DNA from: an uncultured bacterium
Lineage (GTDB): Bacteria; Cyanobacteriota; Vampirovibrionia; Gastranaerophilales; Gastranaerophilaceae
Reading direction: 5' to 3'
Length of the DNA: 64,000 nucleotides
NCBI GenBank assembly: GCA_902761735.1
Contig: CACWLL010000007.1
Coordinates: 1-64,000, forward strand
Part shown: positions 1 to 7,580 of the stretch, one piece after another
Layout: each line of letters begins with the position of its first letter
Position numbering within the stretch: the stretch's first letter is position 1
The notes under the pieces: model-generated
Seen by the model: the letters and a program-made list of their open reading frames with translations, nothing else
What the model was told of the DNA's origin: nothing
Database searches by the model: none
Made by a program: the position numbers and the translations under genes

Positions 1-1
1 A

Positions 2-649
2 ACTTTAAGACTTCAAAGGTTCGGTATAAGAACTGCAAGCGAATTCGTAAGCAAAGATGACGAGTGGATGAAGAGGAACTTTGGCAAGAACGGATTAACG
101 ACAAAATATGAATTATTAGGTCATTCCATAATTCCAATCGTAAATAATCCGCCGCCTCCAAAATCTATCTGCGACACACAGTCGTTTCCTGAATTTACAT
201 CGGACTTTGATTATATTAAGAATGAACTGCAAGTTCATATTCACTCTGCATGCCGGAGACTTCGTCAGGCAGGATGTAAATGCAACACGATCGGAGTTAT
301 TGTAAAAACAAAGGATTTTAAATGTGGCTTTTTGGAAGCAAAACTTGAAAACCCAACTGACTTTGAATTAAACATATCTAAAACAGCCTTTGAACTTTTA
401 GAAATGATGTATTATCCTAATATTTTATATAGGAGTGTGGGCATCTTATTAGAGGAGTTCAAAACGTGTTCAAACGAGCAATTAAATATGTTCGAGGATC
501 AGGTTAAGAAAGAAAAAAGCGAACGACTTGGTAAGGCTATCGATAGAATTGAGGAACGATTCGGTCGTAACAAAATAAAGGTTGGTTTTACTAATAAAGA
601 CGTTCCAAATAAGCAGGGATTTATGACCTCACCTACGATGATTTATTAA
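2..649 (+). CDS. Y-family DNA polymerase (UmuC/DinB-like), C-terminal part
   Basis: The reading frame is open from the left edge, so the catalytic palm and fingers lie outside the window. What remains reads LQRFGIRTASEF (helix-hairpin-helix/thumb), then ELLGHS, PKSI, and a little-finger domain with a 'RRLRQAGCK' strand, typical of UmuC-like translesion polymerases. The C-terminal tail (about 50 residues, Lys/Glu rich) is where a clamp-binding peptide would sit in this family. I prefer the left-edge extension over the internal ATG at 68 because homology continues upstream of it. Family members copy damaged DNA during the SOS response. No partner UmuD or LexA gene is visible here. UmuC versus DinB cannot be settled from the tail alone. 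Confidence 0.82.
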   Translation, partial: TLRLQRFGIRTASEFVSKDDEWMKRNFGKNGLTTKYELLGHSIIPIVNNPPPPKSICDTQSFPEFTSDFDYIKNELQVHIHSACRRLRQAGCKCNTIGVIVKTKDFKCGFLEAKLENPTDFELNISKTAFELLEMMYYPNILYRSVGILLEEFKTCSNEQLNMFEDQVKKEKSERLGKAIDRIEERFGRNKIKVGFTNKDVPNKQGFMTSPTMIY

Positions 650-675
650 TATATTAATTTAAAATAATCTAAAAA

Positions 676-697
676 AGTCGGGGAAATTTCCCCGACT
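676..697. terminator. Perfect 22-bp palindrome, likely terminator
   Basis: A perfect inverted repeat (agtcgggg/ccccgact around aaattt) lies 27 bases after the polymerase stop. The T-run expected of an intrinsic terminator is on the minus-strand side (six A's upstream on plus), so it may end transcription from both directions. Confidence 0.6.
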
Positions 698-739
698 AAT
701 CTGACATTATTTGAACTATTTTTGAACAAGGGTGTCCGA

Positions 740-781
740 AATAATCAAACTGTCTGTTTCTAATAATCAAACTGTTTGTTC
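740..781. repeat. Two tandem 20-bp near-identical units
   Basis: AATAATCAAACTGTCTGTTT at 740 and AATAATCAAACTGTTTGTT at 762 differ at one position and are spaced 22 bp apart, just after a 'gtgtccg' motif. The rest of 698-1006 has no convincing gene. The unit may be a protein-binding array or the end of a lost insertion element; nothing decides between these. Confidence 0.45.
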
Positions 782-1006
782 TTTTACATCTAATTTGTTC
801 CCAATTGTGTCCTATTTCTGTCCACAAAAGAGTTTTAGCGTTTTTGCACCTTCCCGGCATGTTGTACGCTTGAAATGATTTTTCGTTGGTTTTGTTGAAA
901 CAAAAATTTCATGTTTTTAAGTTCAAAATTTTTCTTGGTCGGAAATTTTTTATAAAAGGTCGGCAATATATTTATTAAAAATCAAATAAAATAATGCTAT
1001 GGCAAT

Positions 1007-1786
1007 TTAATTTTTACATAAATCTTCATATGCAAATGCAGGAATATCATATAATGTTCCAAAATCATCCCATATAAGTTCAGAAGCTTTTATATAATCT
1101 TGAGGCAATTTATTATGCAAATAATTATTATATGTATCTCTAACTCTTTTATCAGCAACACAACAATATTTACCATTAATATTATGATAAATATTTTGAC
1201 ATCTTAATTCCCTTAGAATAAGTGGTATTTTTATTCGCATTTTGTTTTTGGCGCTACCCAAGCCTTCAATTGAAGATAAAAAATCAATAAAAGTTTTCCA
1301 ATCTTGATTTTGACTTGCTATATTCATATGGAATTTAATTTCTTCCCATTTGTTTGCAAGTATATAAACACTATTGTATAAATCTTTTCTAAAAGTTACT
1401 TTTTGTCTATATTCAATACCGCTTACTTTATTTATTATTTCTTGGCAATTAATGTATCTATTGTTCATTTCTTCTTCTACAAAAGAATTATTTTGCCACT
1501 TCTCAATGTCATAGTTTTTAAATTTTAAATAAGTTGTGAAAAATACAGCATTTTCCCAAGGTCCTGTTCTTGACCAAGCAGAAGCAAGGACAAATAACAA
1601 AAATAAATCTTTCTCTTTATGTAAATCAAGTTTTACTACTGTACCATCAATATTATATTTTAGATTAAAATTAGTAACCCAACCTCTATAATTATTGTTT
1701 TCGTCTAAATTTATGTACGAAAAATTCTCATTGTCTTTATTGTTTATAGTTAAATCTATAAGATACTTTATCAATTTCTTTTGCAT
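1007..1786 (-). CDS. AGOG-like helix-hairpin-helix DNA glycosylase
   Basis: This 259-residue protein carries a C-terminal helix-hairpin-helix element (EGLGSAKNK, residues 174-182) followed by VADKRVR (210-216). In archaeal 8-oxoguanine glycosylase (AGOG) the catalytic lysine and aspartate lie in 'QKT' and 'PVDYR' contexts 32 residues apart. Here K180 and D212 are also exactly 32 apart, so both catalytic residues appear kept. The N-terminal half (LFVLASAWSRTGPWENA) is unlike E. coli-type glycosylases. Family role: excision of oxidised purines followed by strand cleavage. It is transcribed away from the 1904 gene across 117 bp. A role in defence or base-modification surveillance is possible but unproven. 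Confidence 0.5.
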   Translation of the reverse strand: MQKKLIKYLIDLTINNKDNENFSYINLDENNNYRGWVTNFNLKYNIDGTVVKLDLHKEKDLFLLFVLASAWSRTGPWENAVFFTTYLKFKNYDIEKWQNNSFVEEEMNNRYINCQEIINKVSGIEYRQKVTFRKDLYNSVYILANKWEEIKFHMNIASQNQDWKTFIDFLSSIEGLGSAKNKMRIKIPLILRELRCQNIYHNINGKYCCVADKRVRDTYNNYLHNKLPQDYIKASELIWDDFGTLYDIPAFAYEDLCKN

Positions 1787-1848
1787 ATTATTCCACTTGT
1801 TGTCTTTAAATATTATATCATAATTTTTTCAAAAAAGTATGACCATAT

Positions 1849-1877
1849 TTGGCGTATGTATACAATATTATTATAAT
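1849..1877 (+). promoter_or_regulatory. Sigma-70 type promoter for the 1904 gene
   Basis: TTGGCG (1849-1854) and TATAAT (1872-1877) are separated by 17 bp. They are followed by the ribosome binding site aaaggtgg immediately before ATG 1904. Confidence 0.55.
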
Positions 1878-1903
1878 ATGATATTAAATTATAAAGGTGG
1901 TAA

Positions 1904-2944
1904 ATGATGACAATAGAAAATGCTTTAAATACTAATACTCTTTTGGTTGAAGGTATAAATGGGTTTCCATATGATACTATTATTCATTATGGGCTAAATT
2001 TAAAAACTAAAATATTAATTATTTCTTTAAGATTAAAAACTCAAGATATTACAAATAATCTAATAAAATATATAGAAAAATTCTCAAATAATAATTTTAG
2101 TAATATAAAAAAGGATTTGAATAATTTGTTGAGTATCTATATTACTACAAATAGTAGTTGTAAAAATATTAATGACGTTGAACAAGCTATTGATAAGTTT
2201 TTAAATGATAAAACAGAAATCAATAATAAATTGATTATTATTGATGACTACATAAAATTAATCGATACTACTGTACAAAATACAGATCCACTAGAAATTC
2301 TTGATAAAAAGTTACATCATATAGCTTTAAAAAATCATATTCCAATATTAGCATATTATCAGATAACTTCTCATACAATAAAGGATTTGCTATTAGATAA
2401 CTACTTAGAAATAGAAAAAAGATATGATAAATTTTGTGCTATGAATGAAGTTGAGAAAAATGAATTATTATCCCTTCCCAAAAATGATAAAATACAGGGT
2501 TTGATTAAATACTTACAAGCAGTTTTGGATATAGCAACAAGACAAAAAGGTGTTGTTATAGTATTTTCTCCAATAATTGATAAGATAAAATTAGTTGATT
2601 TCCTAATATCAGTTTATGAAAACTTAAATTTAGAAATTATAGAAATGGGTAATTTTTCGAATGAAGATTGGGAAAAATTAGCACATGCATTGAAAGAGTT
2701 AAGTCAAATTAATACTTTACATGTTATTACCGAACCGTTATTAACGAGTGATAATATTGATGAATATTGCAACACTATATTCTCATGGTATACACAAAAA
2801 CCCGTAAATTGTATACTGATTGATTATTTTAATTTCATTGAGGTCAATACAAACTCTGAAACAGAATTTCAGTCTAAATTGTTTATAGATAATTTATCCA
2901 AAAAGTATAATGCTAAAGTTTTCCCTATTTATAGAAACAAATAA
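1904..2944 (+). CDS. Protein resembling two fused DnaB-type RecA folds lacking Walker A
   Basis: The 346 residues split into two halves that each echo the C-terminal domain of replicative helicase DnaB. Each half has a Walker B-like strand: LIIIDDYIKLID at 110-121, followed by HIALKNHIPILAYYQ (compare 'AKEL.VPVIALSQ'), and CILIDYFNFIE at 303-313, preceded by NEDWEKLAHAL as in DnaB. At the expected P-loops the sequence reads VEGINGFPYDT (15-25) and VFSPIIDKIKL (about 220-230), with no GxxxxGK[ST]. It probably cannot hydrolyse ATP. A scaffolding, loading or decoy role in replication is conceivable. SD aaaggtgg supports the start; ATG 1907 is an alternative. It is very AT-rich and sits in an accessory region. 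Confidence 0.4.
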   Translation: MMTIENALNTNTLLVEGINGFPYDTIIHYGLNLKTKILIISLRLKTQDITNNLIKYIEKFSNNNFSNIKKDLNNLLSIYITTNSSCKNINDVEQAIDKFLNDKTEINNKLIIIDDYIKLIDTTVQNTDPLEILDKKLHHIALKNHIPILAYYQITSHTIKDLLLDNYLEIEKRYDKFCAMNEVEKNELLSLPKNDKIQGLIKYLQAVLDIATRQKGVVIVFSPIIDKIKLVDFLISVYENLNLEIIEMGNFSNEDWEKLAHALKELSQINTLHVITEPLLTSDNIDEYCNTIFSWYTQKPVNCILIDYFNFIEVNTNSETEFQSKLFIDNLSKKYNAKVFPIYRNK

Positions 2945-2957
2945 TATCTTATTTTGT

Positions 2958-3095
2958 AATATTTCTTCGTAATAATTATGCAAATTTTGAGCGAAAAATC
3001 AATGTTTTCCGGCTCTCAAATTTTTGTAAAATTAGCCTCTATTATTGTGAGTGTTTGACAAACTACGATTTGCATAATTATTCAGGAAAGATATT
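2958..3095. repeat. MITE-like element with imperfect terminal inverted repeats
   Basis: AATAATTATGCAAAT (2971-2985) is repeated exactly in inverse orientation at 3068-3082. The match extends imperfectly outward to about 28 bp per arm. The interior (about 80 bp) has no ORF but contains smaller inverted motifs (ttgag/ctcaa). The size and terminal repeats fit a miniature non-autonomous element; no target-site duplication was confirmed. Confidence 0.45.
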
Positions 3096-3105
3096 AAAAA
3101 GTTAT

Positions 3106-3245
3106 GTAGGTTGGGTGAAGCATAAATAACCTATGAATAAAATGTTTTTTGACACAGGCGAAGCCCAACAATAATTTTATGTTGGGTTACACTTCTCCCA
3201 ATTGTCGTTTTACCTTTTCTACCCTTTAAGTTCCTCCCAACCTAC
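3106..3245. repeat. GTAGGTTGGG/CCCAACCTAC-bounded repeat element
   Basis: A 140-bp segment is bounded by the perfect inverted repeat GTAGGTTGGG (3106-3115) and CCCAACCTAC (3236-3245). It holds an inner hairpin CCCAACA/TGTTGGG (3164-3186). A second, shorter relative lies near 6876. The 'taggttgggtgaaRcccaaca' motif belongs to a dispersed repeat type seen in many genomes. With the preceding MITE-like element it fills the 2945-3365 gap. Confidence 0.5.
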
Positions 3246-3365
3246 CAACTCAAATATGGTATAACCTAAATCAAACAAAAAGACAAAAATCGGTAATTTG
3301 AAATATTTAGTACATTAAAATTGAGATTATTAGCAAAAAACATATTTATGTGCTTTTAATATATT

Positions 3366-4208
3366 ATGCAAATATATTCTATAAAGGAAGTTAATACAAA
3401 TAATTATTATCGATATAAGTTGAATTTTACTGCTCATCCGGATTTTTATAAATTTAATAGCACACAATCTTGCTATTTTAGACGTGGAGTTGTTGCATTG
3501 GCAAATAATAAGGGATATGCTGACATAGAAGATTTATTCTGTAATATTTTTCAAGCTAAACCAAATAAACCTAAGAAAATGTTAATTATAGGAATAGGAC
3601 ATTCTCAAGAACCTTTTTCGTATTTGGCAAGCATAAAAGAAATAATTCAAGACAGTCCTTTAAATAAAAATGTAGATTTATACATTGTGGATTTACAATC
3701 AAAACCAAAATATAATGAACTTAGACTTGATGCTTTCCCTAATTTATACCGGTCTGAAACATTTCCCAAATATGCCGGTAAAAGTTTTGTAAAAGATGTA
3801 AAATATCACGGAACAGAACCGAATATTAGTGATTTATCTCCGGTAGAATACTATATTTATACTCAAATGCATAAACCCGCAGCTCTAAGTATGGATTACA
3901 GAGTAAATGACGAAATTTTCAATTTTGTCAATGAATCATACAATAATCCAGAAAAATCAAAATGGGATAGTCGTATTCAAGATGTTATCACAGATTATTC
4001 AGATAACGATTTTGATATTATATCAGCAAATAATGTTTTTGGTTACTTATCTGATAATGATTACACAAAAACTATGAAACATATAAATCGAATTTTAAAA
4101 ACAACAGATGGATATTTTATATCAGACCCATATTTTCAAGATGTCCAAAATTCTGAAGTTTTAAGTACTTTTAAAAAATTAAATTTGGGTATTTATCAAA
4201 AAATGTAA
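3366..4208 (+). CDS. CheR-like SAM-dependent methyltransferase domain protein
   Basis: This 280-residue protein has a Rossmann-type motif I (KMLIIGIGHSQEPFSYLAS, about 71-89) resembling the 'GCSTGEEPYS' loop of CheR methyltransferases. Later DIISANNVFGYLSDNDYTKT and INRILKTTDGYFISDP resemble motifs IV-V. The canonical G-E of the SAM loop is altered (GHSQEP), so activity is uncertain. The N-terminus includes NFTAHPDFYKF, an 'F-T-A' segment like those of other proteins in this window. No chemoreceptor or CheB is adjacent, so a chemotaxis role is not supported. No good Shine-Dalgarno lies before ATG 3366. A second CheR-like gene lies at 11223. Confidence 0.5.
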   Translation: MQIYSIKEVNTNNYYRYKLNFTAHPDFYKFNSTQSCYFRRGVVALANNKGYADIEDLFCNIFQAKPNKPKKMLIIGIGHSQEPFSYLASIKEIIQDSPLNKNVDLYIVDLQSKPKYNELRLDAFPNLYRSETFPKYAGKSFVKDVKYHGTEPNISDLSPVEYYIYTQMHKPAALSMDYRVNDEIFNFVNESYNNPEKSKWDSRIQDVITDYSDNDFDIISANNVFGYLSDNDYTKTMKHINRILKTTDGYFISDPYFQDVQNSEVLSTFKKLNLGIYQKM

Positions 4209-4329
4209 GACTCAGCGAGTAATTAGTAGGGTAAAAATTTTTGCACCAAACAATTTTCAATATCTTTTTCAGGATATTTGGGCGAAAACCTTGCATGTCA
4301 TTGCAAGAGCAAAACTCCTAAGTCGTGTG

Positions 4330-4911
4330 TTAAATATTATTCAACCATTTAATAATTTGTTCTTTTGTGAGGATAATTCCATTTTCAAACATAAATAAAG
4401 GTCTTTTTATTGAATTTACACCTGTTATATTTTCGATTTCTTTAACTATTTTGTTTTGGTTTGCTCCGCCTGAGTATGTAAAAAACGGAATTAAGATTTT
4501 GTTGTCAAAGTTATTATTATTTAAAAATGTTTTTACCGGCAATGATATTGAAAAATTCCATACAGGAGAACCAATAAAAATAATGTCATAATTTGAAATA
4601 TCAACATCTTTTATTTTCGGTAGGTATCCATCCTTCATTTGTTTCCTTGTCAGATTTGACATAGCAAAAATATTTTTAGGGTAATTTTCAACTAATTCAA
4701 TTTCTTTTATATCGCCGCCAATAATATTGTTTATATTTTGTGCTACACATTTGGTATTACCGTTATTTGAAAAATAAATAGTTAATATTTTTTTATCTGC
4801 TAAAAATTCCGGTTGATTATAGTTGACACTTTTTAATTCACTGATTTTGTAAATTGCGACTATCAGCAGCAAAAAAAATACAATAAATATTCCTATCAAT
4901 AAAAATTTCAT
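4330..4911 (-). CDS. Membrane-anchored flavodoxin family protein
   Basis: Residues 1-22 form one hydrophobic transmembrane or signal-anchor helix. The remainder is a flavodoxin fold: the phosphate-binding loop is YFSNNGNTK (47-55), followed by IIFIGSPVWNFSISLPVKTFL, which corresponds to the flavin-stacking 'GSPiYwg' loop, and IPFFTYSGG near the third FMN loop. Family members carry FMN and shuttle electrons or reduce quinones and other small molecules. The N-terminal anchor suggests action at the inner membrane, which is less usual for flavodoxins. SD gaaggg precedes the ATG. The gene stands alone, with no redox partner next to it. Confidence 0.75.
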   Translation of the reverse strand: MKFLLIGIFIVFFLLLIVAIYKISELKSVNYNQPEFLADKKILTIYFSNNGNTKCVAQNINNIIGGDIKEIELVENYPKNIFAMSNLTRKQMKDGYLPKIKDVDISNYDIIFIGSPVWNFSISLPVKTFLNNNNFDNKILIPFFTYSGGANQNKIVKEIENITGVNSIKRPLFMFENGIILTKEQIIKWLNNI

Positions 4912-5402
4912 AGATTTTACCCTTCAATAGTTTTTGGTTATTTCGAAATTATACAAAATAAAATTGTATAACTTTAAATCATTATAACACAGAACAAAAA
5001 AGCAAATATTAATTAAAAATTTCGATTTTTTATTAATCATGAACAATTAAGAGCATTTATATTTCATCTCTTCATAATGACTGTTCCTGCTCAAATCCGA
5101 CGCACAAGGACAGTTATTAATACTCGAACAGCAAAACACTGAACAAAATGTCCTCATTTGGCTGAAACGTATAAGTTAGACTACCGCTGCTTACAACATT
5201 ACCGTAGTCGTTTGTTAATCGAAAATTAATTGCCCTATTAAATTCCTCGCTTTAGTCCCCTATATTCATTAATTTAAAATTCACGAAGCAATTGTCTAAT
5301 ATCTAAAAATTATTTACAATTTTTTATACATCATTGTCATATGTGCTATATTATAAAAAGGAGAAAATACAAATTACCGGCAGAAAAAGCATAAAAACGG
5401 AA
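4912..5402. other. Intergenic region with an AT-rich UUCG hairpin
   Basis: No gene of convincing quality is present. At 5008-5037 a 13-bp AT-rich stem (12 of 13 paired) closes a TTCG tetraloop. A cysteine-rich 36-codon frame on the minus strand (5047-5157) lacks a ribosome binding site and is treated under findings. Confidence 0.4.
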
Positions 5403-6662
5403 TTATTTATTTAAACATTTTATAATTTCGTTCAAAACCTCAATCATTGTATCGTCACTTTGAATAGCCATTTGTCTAGCCCAAACGCCCGATTCCACAA
5501 GATGTTTCTTTATCTCATTCATTTTGGCAAGACTTATATCACCCTCTATAAATATATTCCACCCGAGCGGACGACTTCTGTCATTCGCACATTCCGGAGC
5601 AGAAAACCTTAATGCAGTACCGATATGATATCTTTTATCTCCGTCATACGGACCCTTGACTGCAACTTTTTGCATTGCCCAATGAAGATCTATTAACTGC
5701 TCACTGCTTAATTTTTTCCTGCATAATTGAGGATAACCGGTATCGTGCAGAGTAAATTGATTATTATAACGGAGTTCTGTTCCCGTAATATTAGCACCAC
5801 AACTTGCGCCCATACCGCTTGGGCCATTCCAGTAACCGTCTACCGCAAAATTACTTAGATTATATTCACCTCTTTTCGGTGACGGCACAAATAATTCAGG
5901 ATTTGTTTGAAGATAAGGCTTTACTTTTGCATAATCATAATCTTCAAGCACATGTTCCGAATCTATATTGCCAAAATCTTTATTCGAAAATCTCTTTACT
6001 TGTGCTGCATATTTTTTCTCTTGCTTCGCAATTCTTTCTAATCGGTTAGGTTCATCATCAATAATTTTTTGTCTTGCTTCAGCATAAGATTGTCGCATAT
6101 TTGCATCACGCTGTTTTTGAACTTCTAGTTGTTCTTTATATAGAGCTTCTTTTTTTGCTTTTTGGGCAGCTTCTTTTTTCAATCTTTTTGACTCTCTGTG
6201 CTCTTTTATTTTCCTGAACGGAGCAGTAATTGTATCTATTAGTTTACTTAATTTTGACTGTTTTGATTTCTCTGAACCTGCTGTTGAAACAGAGGCATTA
6301 TCAATATCTTCTCTTTTTGGAATCGAAATATTTTCAGGTTCTTTTGCAGAAGAAGCAGAAGCTTTCTCAGTAACATGACCTGTTGATGCAGAACTGCTTT
6401 CAGATTTCACACTCTGAGGTTTTATTTCAGTATGTGAAGTTGAAGAAATATTTTTTGAACCCCGCCACCAATTGTTTTTATGTCCGATTATACCTGCTGC
6501 AACAGTAATCGCTATAGCCGTCGCACCAATCATATATTTTGCAGCGCGAGTTTTTTCACCATCATGCACAGTTTGTGTCTGATTTTGCTGCGTTACTTCA
6601 GGTTTTAACGGCTGAGGAACTTTCAAAAACAATTTTGAATTATCTGTTTTTTCTATAGACAT
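5403..6662 (-). CDS. Membrane protein with charged coiled coil, unknown function
   Basis: I do not recognise a named family. The 419 residues comprise a short cytoplasmic N-terminus (KLFLKVPQPLKPEV), one transmembrane helix (about 43-60), a Ser/Ala-rich linker with two Trp (NNWWRG), a Lys/Glu/Arg-rich helix that should form a coiled coil (about 130-230), and a C-terminal globular domain (about 245-419) with several Trp and Cys (NGPSGMGASCGANITG, GTALRFSAPECANDRSRP). SD taggagtag precedes the ATG. The topology (anchor, stalk, globular head) suggests an inner-membrane protein with a large soluble domain. It is likely lineage-specific. Confidence 0.6.
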   Translation of the reverse strand: MSIEKTDNSKLFLKVPQPLKPEVTQQNQTQTVHDGEKTRAAKYMIGATAIAITVAAGIIGHKNNWWRGSKNISSTSHTEIKPQSVKSESSSASTGHVTEKASASSAKEPENISIPKREDIDNASVSTAGSEKSKQSKLSKLIDTITAPFRKIKEHRESKRLKKEAAQKAKKEALYKEQLEVQKQRDANMRQSYAEARQKIIDDEPNRLERIAKQEKKYAAQVKRFSNKDFGNIDSEHVLEDYDYAKVKPYLQTNPELFVPSPKRGEYNLSNFAVDGYWNGPSGMGASCGANITGTELRYNNQFTLHDTGYPQLCRKKLSSEQLIDLHWAMQKVAVKGPYDGDKRYHIGTALRFSAPECANDRSRPLGWNIFIEGDISLAKMNEIKKHLVESGVWARQMAIQSDDTMIEVLNEIIKCLNK

Positions 6663-6767
6663 ACCTACTCCTACATATACTAAAACATGAAAAAAATAAA
6701 AATTGCTATAAATGTATAATAACAGTCTGTTTGATAAGAAAGAACAGCGGATTTGAGAATTATGTAG

Positions 6768-6822
6768 GGTGGGAAATGCTTAAAATGATAAATTTAAAAA
6801 TAATTGAACACACATTTCCACC
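6768..6822. repeat. Small inverted repeat, GTGGGAAATG type
   Basis: GTGGGAAATG (6769-6778, preceded by tgtagg) pairs with CATTTCCAC (6813-6821) with one unpaired base, over a 34-bp AT-rich loop. It is the first of several short repeat families stacked between 6760 and 7060. Confidence 0.35.
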
Positions 6823-6832
6823 ATTAAATTTT

Positions 6833-6841
6833 GGGGGGGGG
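6833..6841. repeat. Run of nine guanines
   Basis: A G9 homopolymer in an otherwise AT-rich intergenic region. Such tracts are prone to slippage. It is not inside a coding sequence and does not visibly sit in a promoter spacer. Confidence 0.8.
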
Positions 6842-6875
6842 TACGCACTCAGAAATTTTCACCTAAACTTCAGTC

Positions 6876-6908
6876 TGTAGGTTGGGTGAAACCCAACAAT
6901 AAATTTAT
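6876..6908. repeat. Second copy of the GTAGGTTGGGTGAA repeat
   Basis: TGTAGGTTGGGTGAA followed by ACCCAACAATAAATTTAT shares its core words with the element at 3106-3245 (gtaggttgggtgaag, cccaacaataattttat). Here the two halves sit back to back as one hairpin. Confidence 0.5.
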
Positions 6909-6940
6909 AGTGCAATTATTGGGACAAAAAGTTCAAATGA

Positions 6941-6991
6941 GCGGACATTTTGGTTACTAAAACCGGACACTTCGGACATTTATACTAAAAC
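6941..6991. repeat. CGGACATT/TACTAAAACC double repeat, insertion-element-end-like
   Basis: CGGACATT at 6942 and 6973 are each followed by TACTAAAACC at 6955 and 6982. Read on the minus strand, it begins TGTCCG and carries the multiple short terminal repeats typical of IS21-type element ends. No transposase remnant is visible, so this may be a solo end. Confidence 0.35.
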
Positions 6992-7021
6992 CATTTCCGA
7001 ACTTTTTAAATGGGTAAAAAC

Positions 7022-7055
7022 CGGATTGCTTCGTGCCTTTGCCCTCGCAATGGCA
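7022..7055. repeat. GGATTGCTTCG...CGCAATGGC dispersed repeat
   Basis: GGATTGCTTCGTGCCTTTG followed by CCTCGCAATGGC resembles the widespread intergenic repeat in which 'ggattgcttcg' and 'cgcaatgac' bracket a short loop. Only one copy is clear here. Confidence 0.4.
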
Positions 7056-7110
7056 GAAAGAACTTCCGATCAAATGTCCTATTAAAAGGTAATTGCTATA
7101 AAATATAAAC

Positions 7111-7150
7111 AAAAAAATAAGCGGGGATAAAAATGATATCCCTGCTTATT
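7111..7150 (-). terminator. Intrinsic terminator (minus strand), distal to tRNA-Leu
   Basis: AATAAGCGGGGATA (7116-7129) pairs with TATCCCTGCTTATT (7137-7150) at 13 of 14 positions. On the minus strand it is followed by a run of T's (the A-run at 7111-7117). It adjoins a partial copy of the tRNA 3' end. Confidence 0.65.
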
Positions 7151-7164
7151 TGGGCATGAAGAGA
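7151..7164 (-). repeat. Partial copy of tRNA-Leu 3' end
   Basis: TGGGCATGAAGAGA at 7151-7164 is identical to 7357-7370, the discriminator, acceptor and start of the T-arm of the intact tRNA-Leu. It is directly followed (minus sense) by its own terminator, as in the intact gene. Confidence 0.7.
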
Positions 7165-7315
7165 CTGTCTTGGATTTTTTGCGTTAAACGAGTCTGCGGA
7201 TTTTCTTTTCGCAAACTAAGTTTGCTCCAAAGAAAAGTCCTCCGCTCTCTGCAAAAAATCCTCTCAAACTCTGAGCCACTCCGTGGCTGGGAGTTCTCGT
7301 AAATACTCCATACAA

Positions 7316-7357
7316 AGTAATAGGTGGTTTGGGATACATTCCAAACCACCTATTACT
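7316..7357 (-). terminator. Strong terminator hairpin abutting tRNA-Leu(UAG)
   Basis: A 17-bp perfect stem (7316-7332 with 7341-7357, loop of 8) begins at the tRNA discriminator base. On the minus strand it is followed by TTTGT. Confidence 0.75.
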
Positions 7358-7435
7358 GGGCATGAAGAGATTCGAACTCCCACGCTTTCGCACTAGTTCC
7401 TAAGACTAGCGTGTCTACCATTCCACCACATGCCC
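7357..7435 (-). tRNA. tRNA-Leu, anticodon UAG
   Basis: The minus strand folds as a class II tRNA. The acceptor GGGCATG pairs with CATGCCC, followed by discriminator A. The D-arm contains GGTGGAATGGTAGACAC, the anticodon stem-loop CTAGT-CTTAGGA-ACTAG gives anticodon TAG, there is a short variable stem (GCGAAAGC), and the T-arm is GGGAGTTCGAATCTC. CCA is not encoded. A terminator follows immediately. The 5' end and upstream DNA are partly duplicated at 7581, and the 3' end at 7151. Confidence 0.95.
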
Positions 7436-7580
7436 ATATTAAATTTTCAATCTACTAAACTTGCACTGCGCCTCGCATTAAACGCCACCGCTCTAAATCA
7501 AATCGGAAATCGTAGTTTCGGATTATGATTTGTCATCTCTCCACTCCGTTTCACTTCGTGTCGTGGCTCTGCTCGGCTTG

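Noticed and set aside
740..781. CRISPR array
   Set aside because: Only two units with a 2-bp gap, no spacers and no cas genes.
7146..7393. Two overlapping minus-strand frames of 67-69 codons
   Set aside because: They run through the tRNA-Leu 3' end, its terminator and duplicated trailer; no SD, no family.
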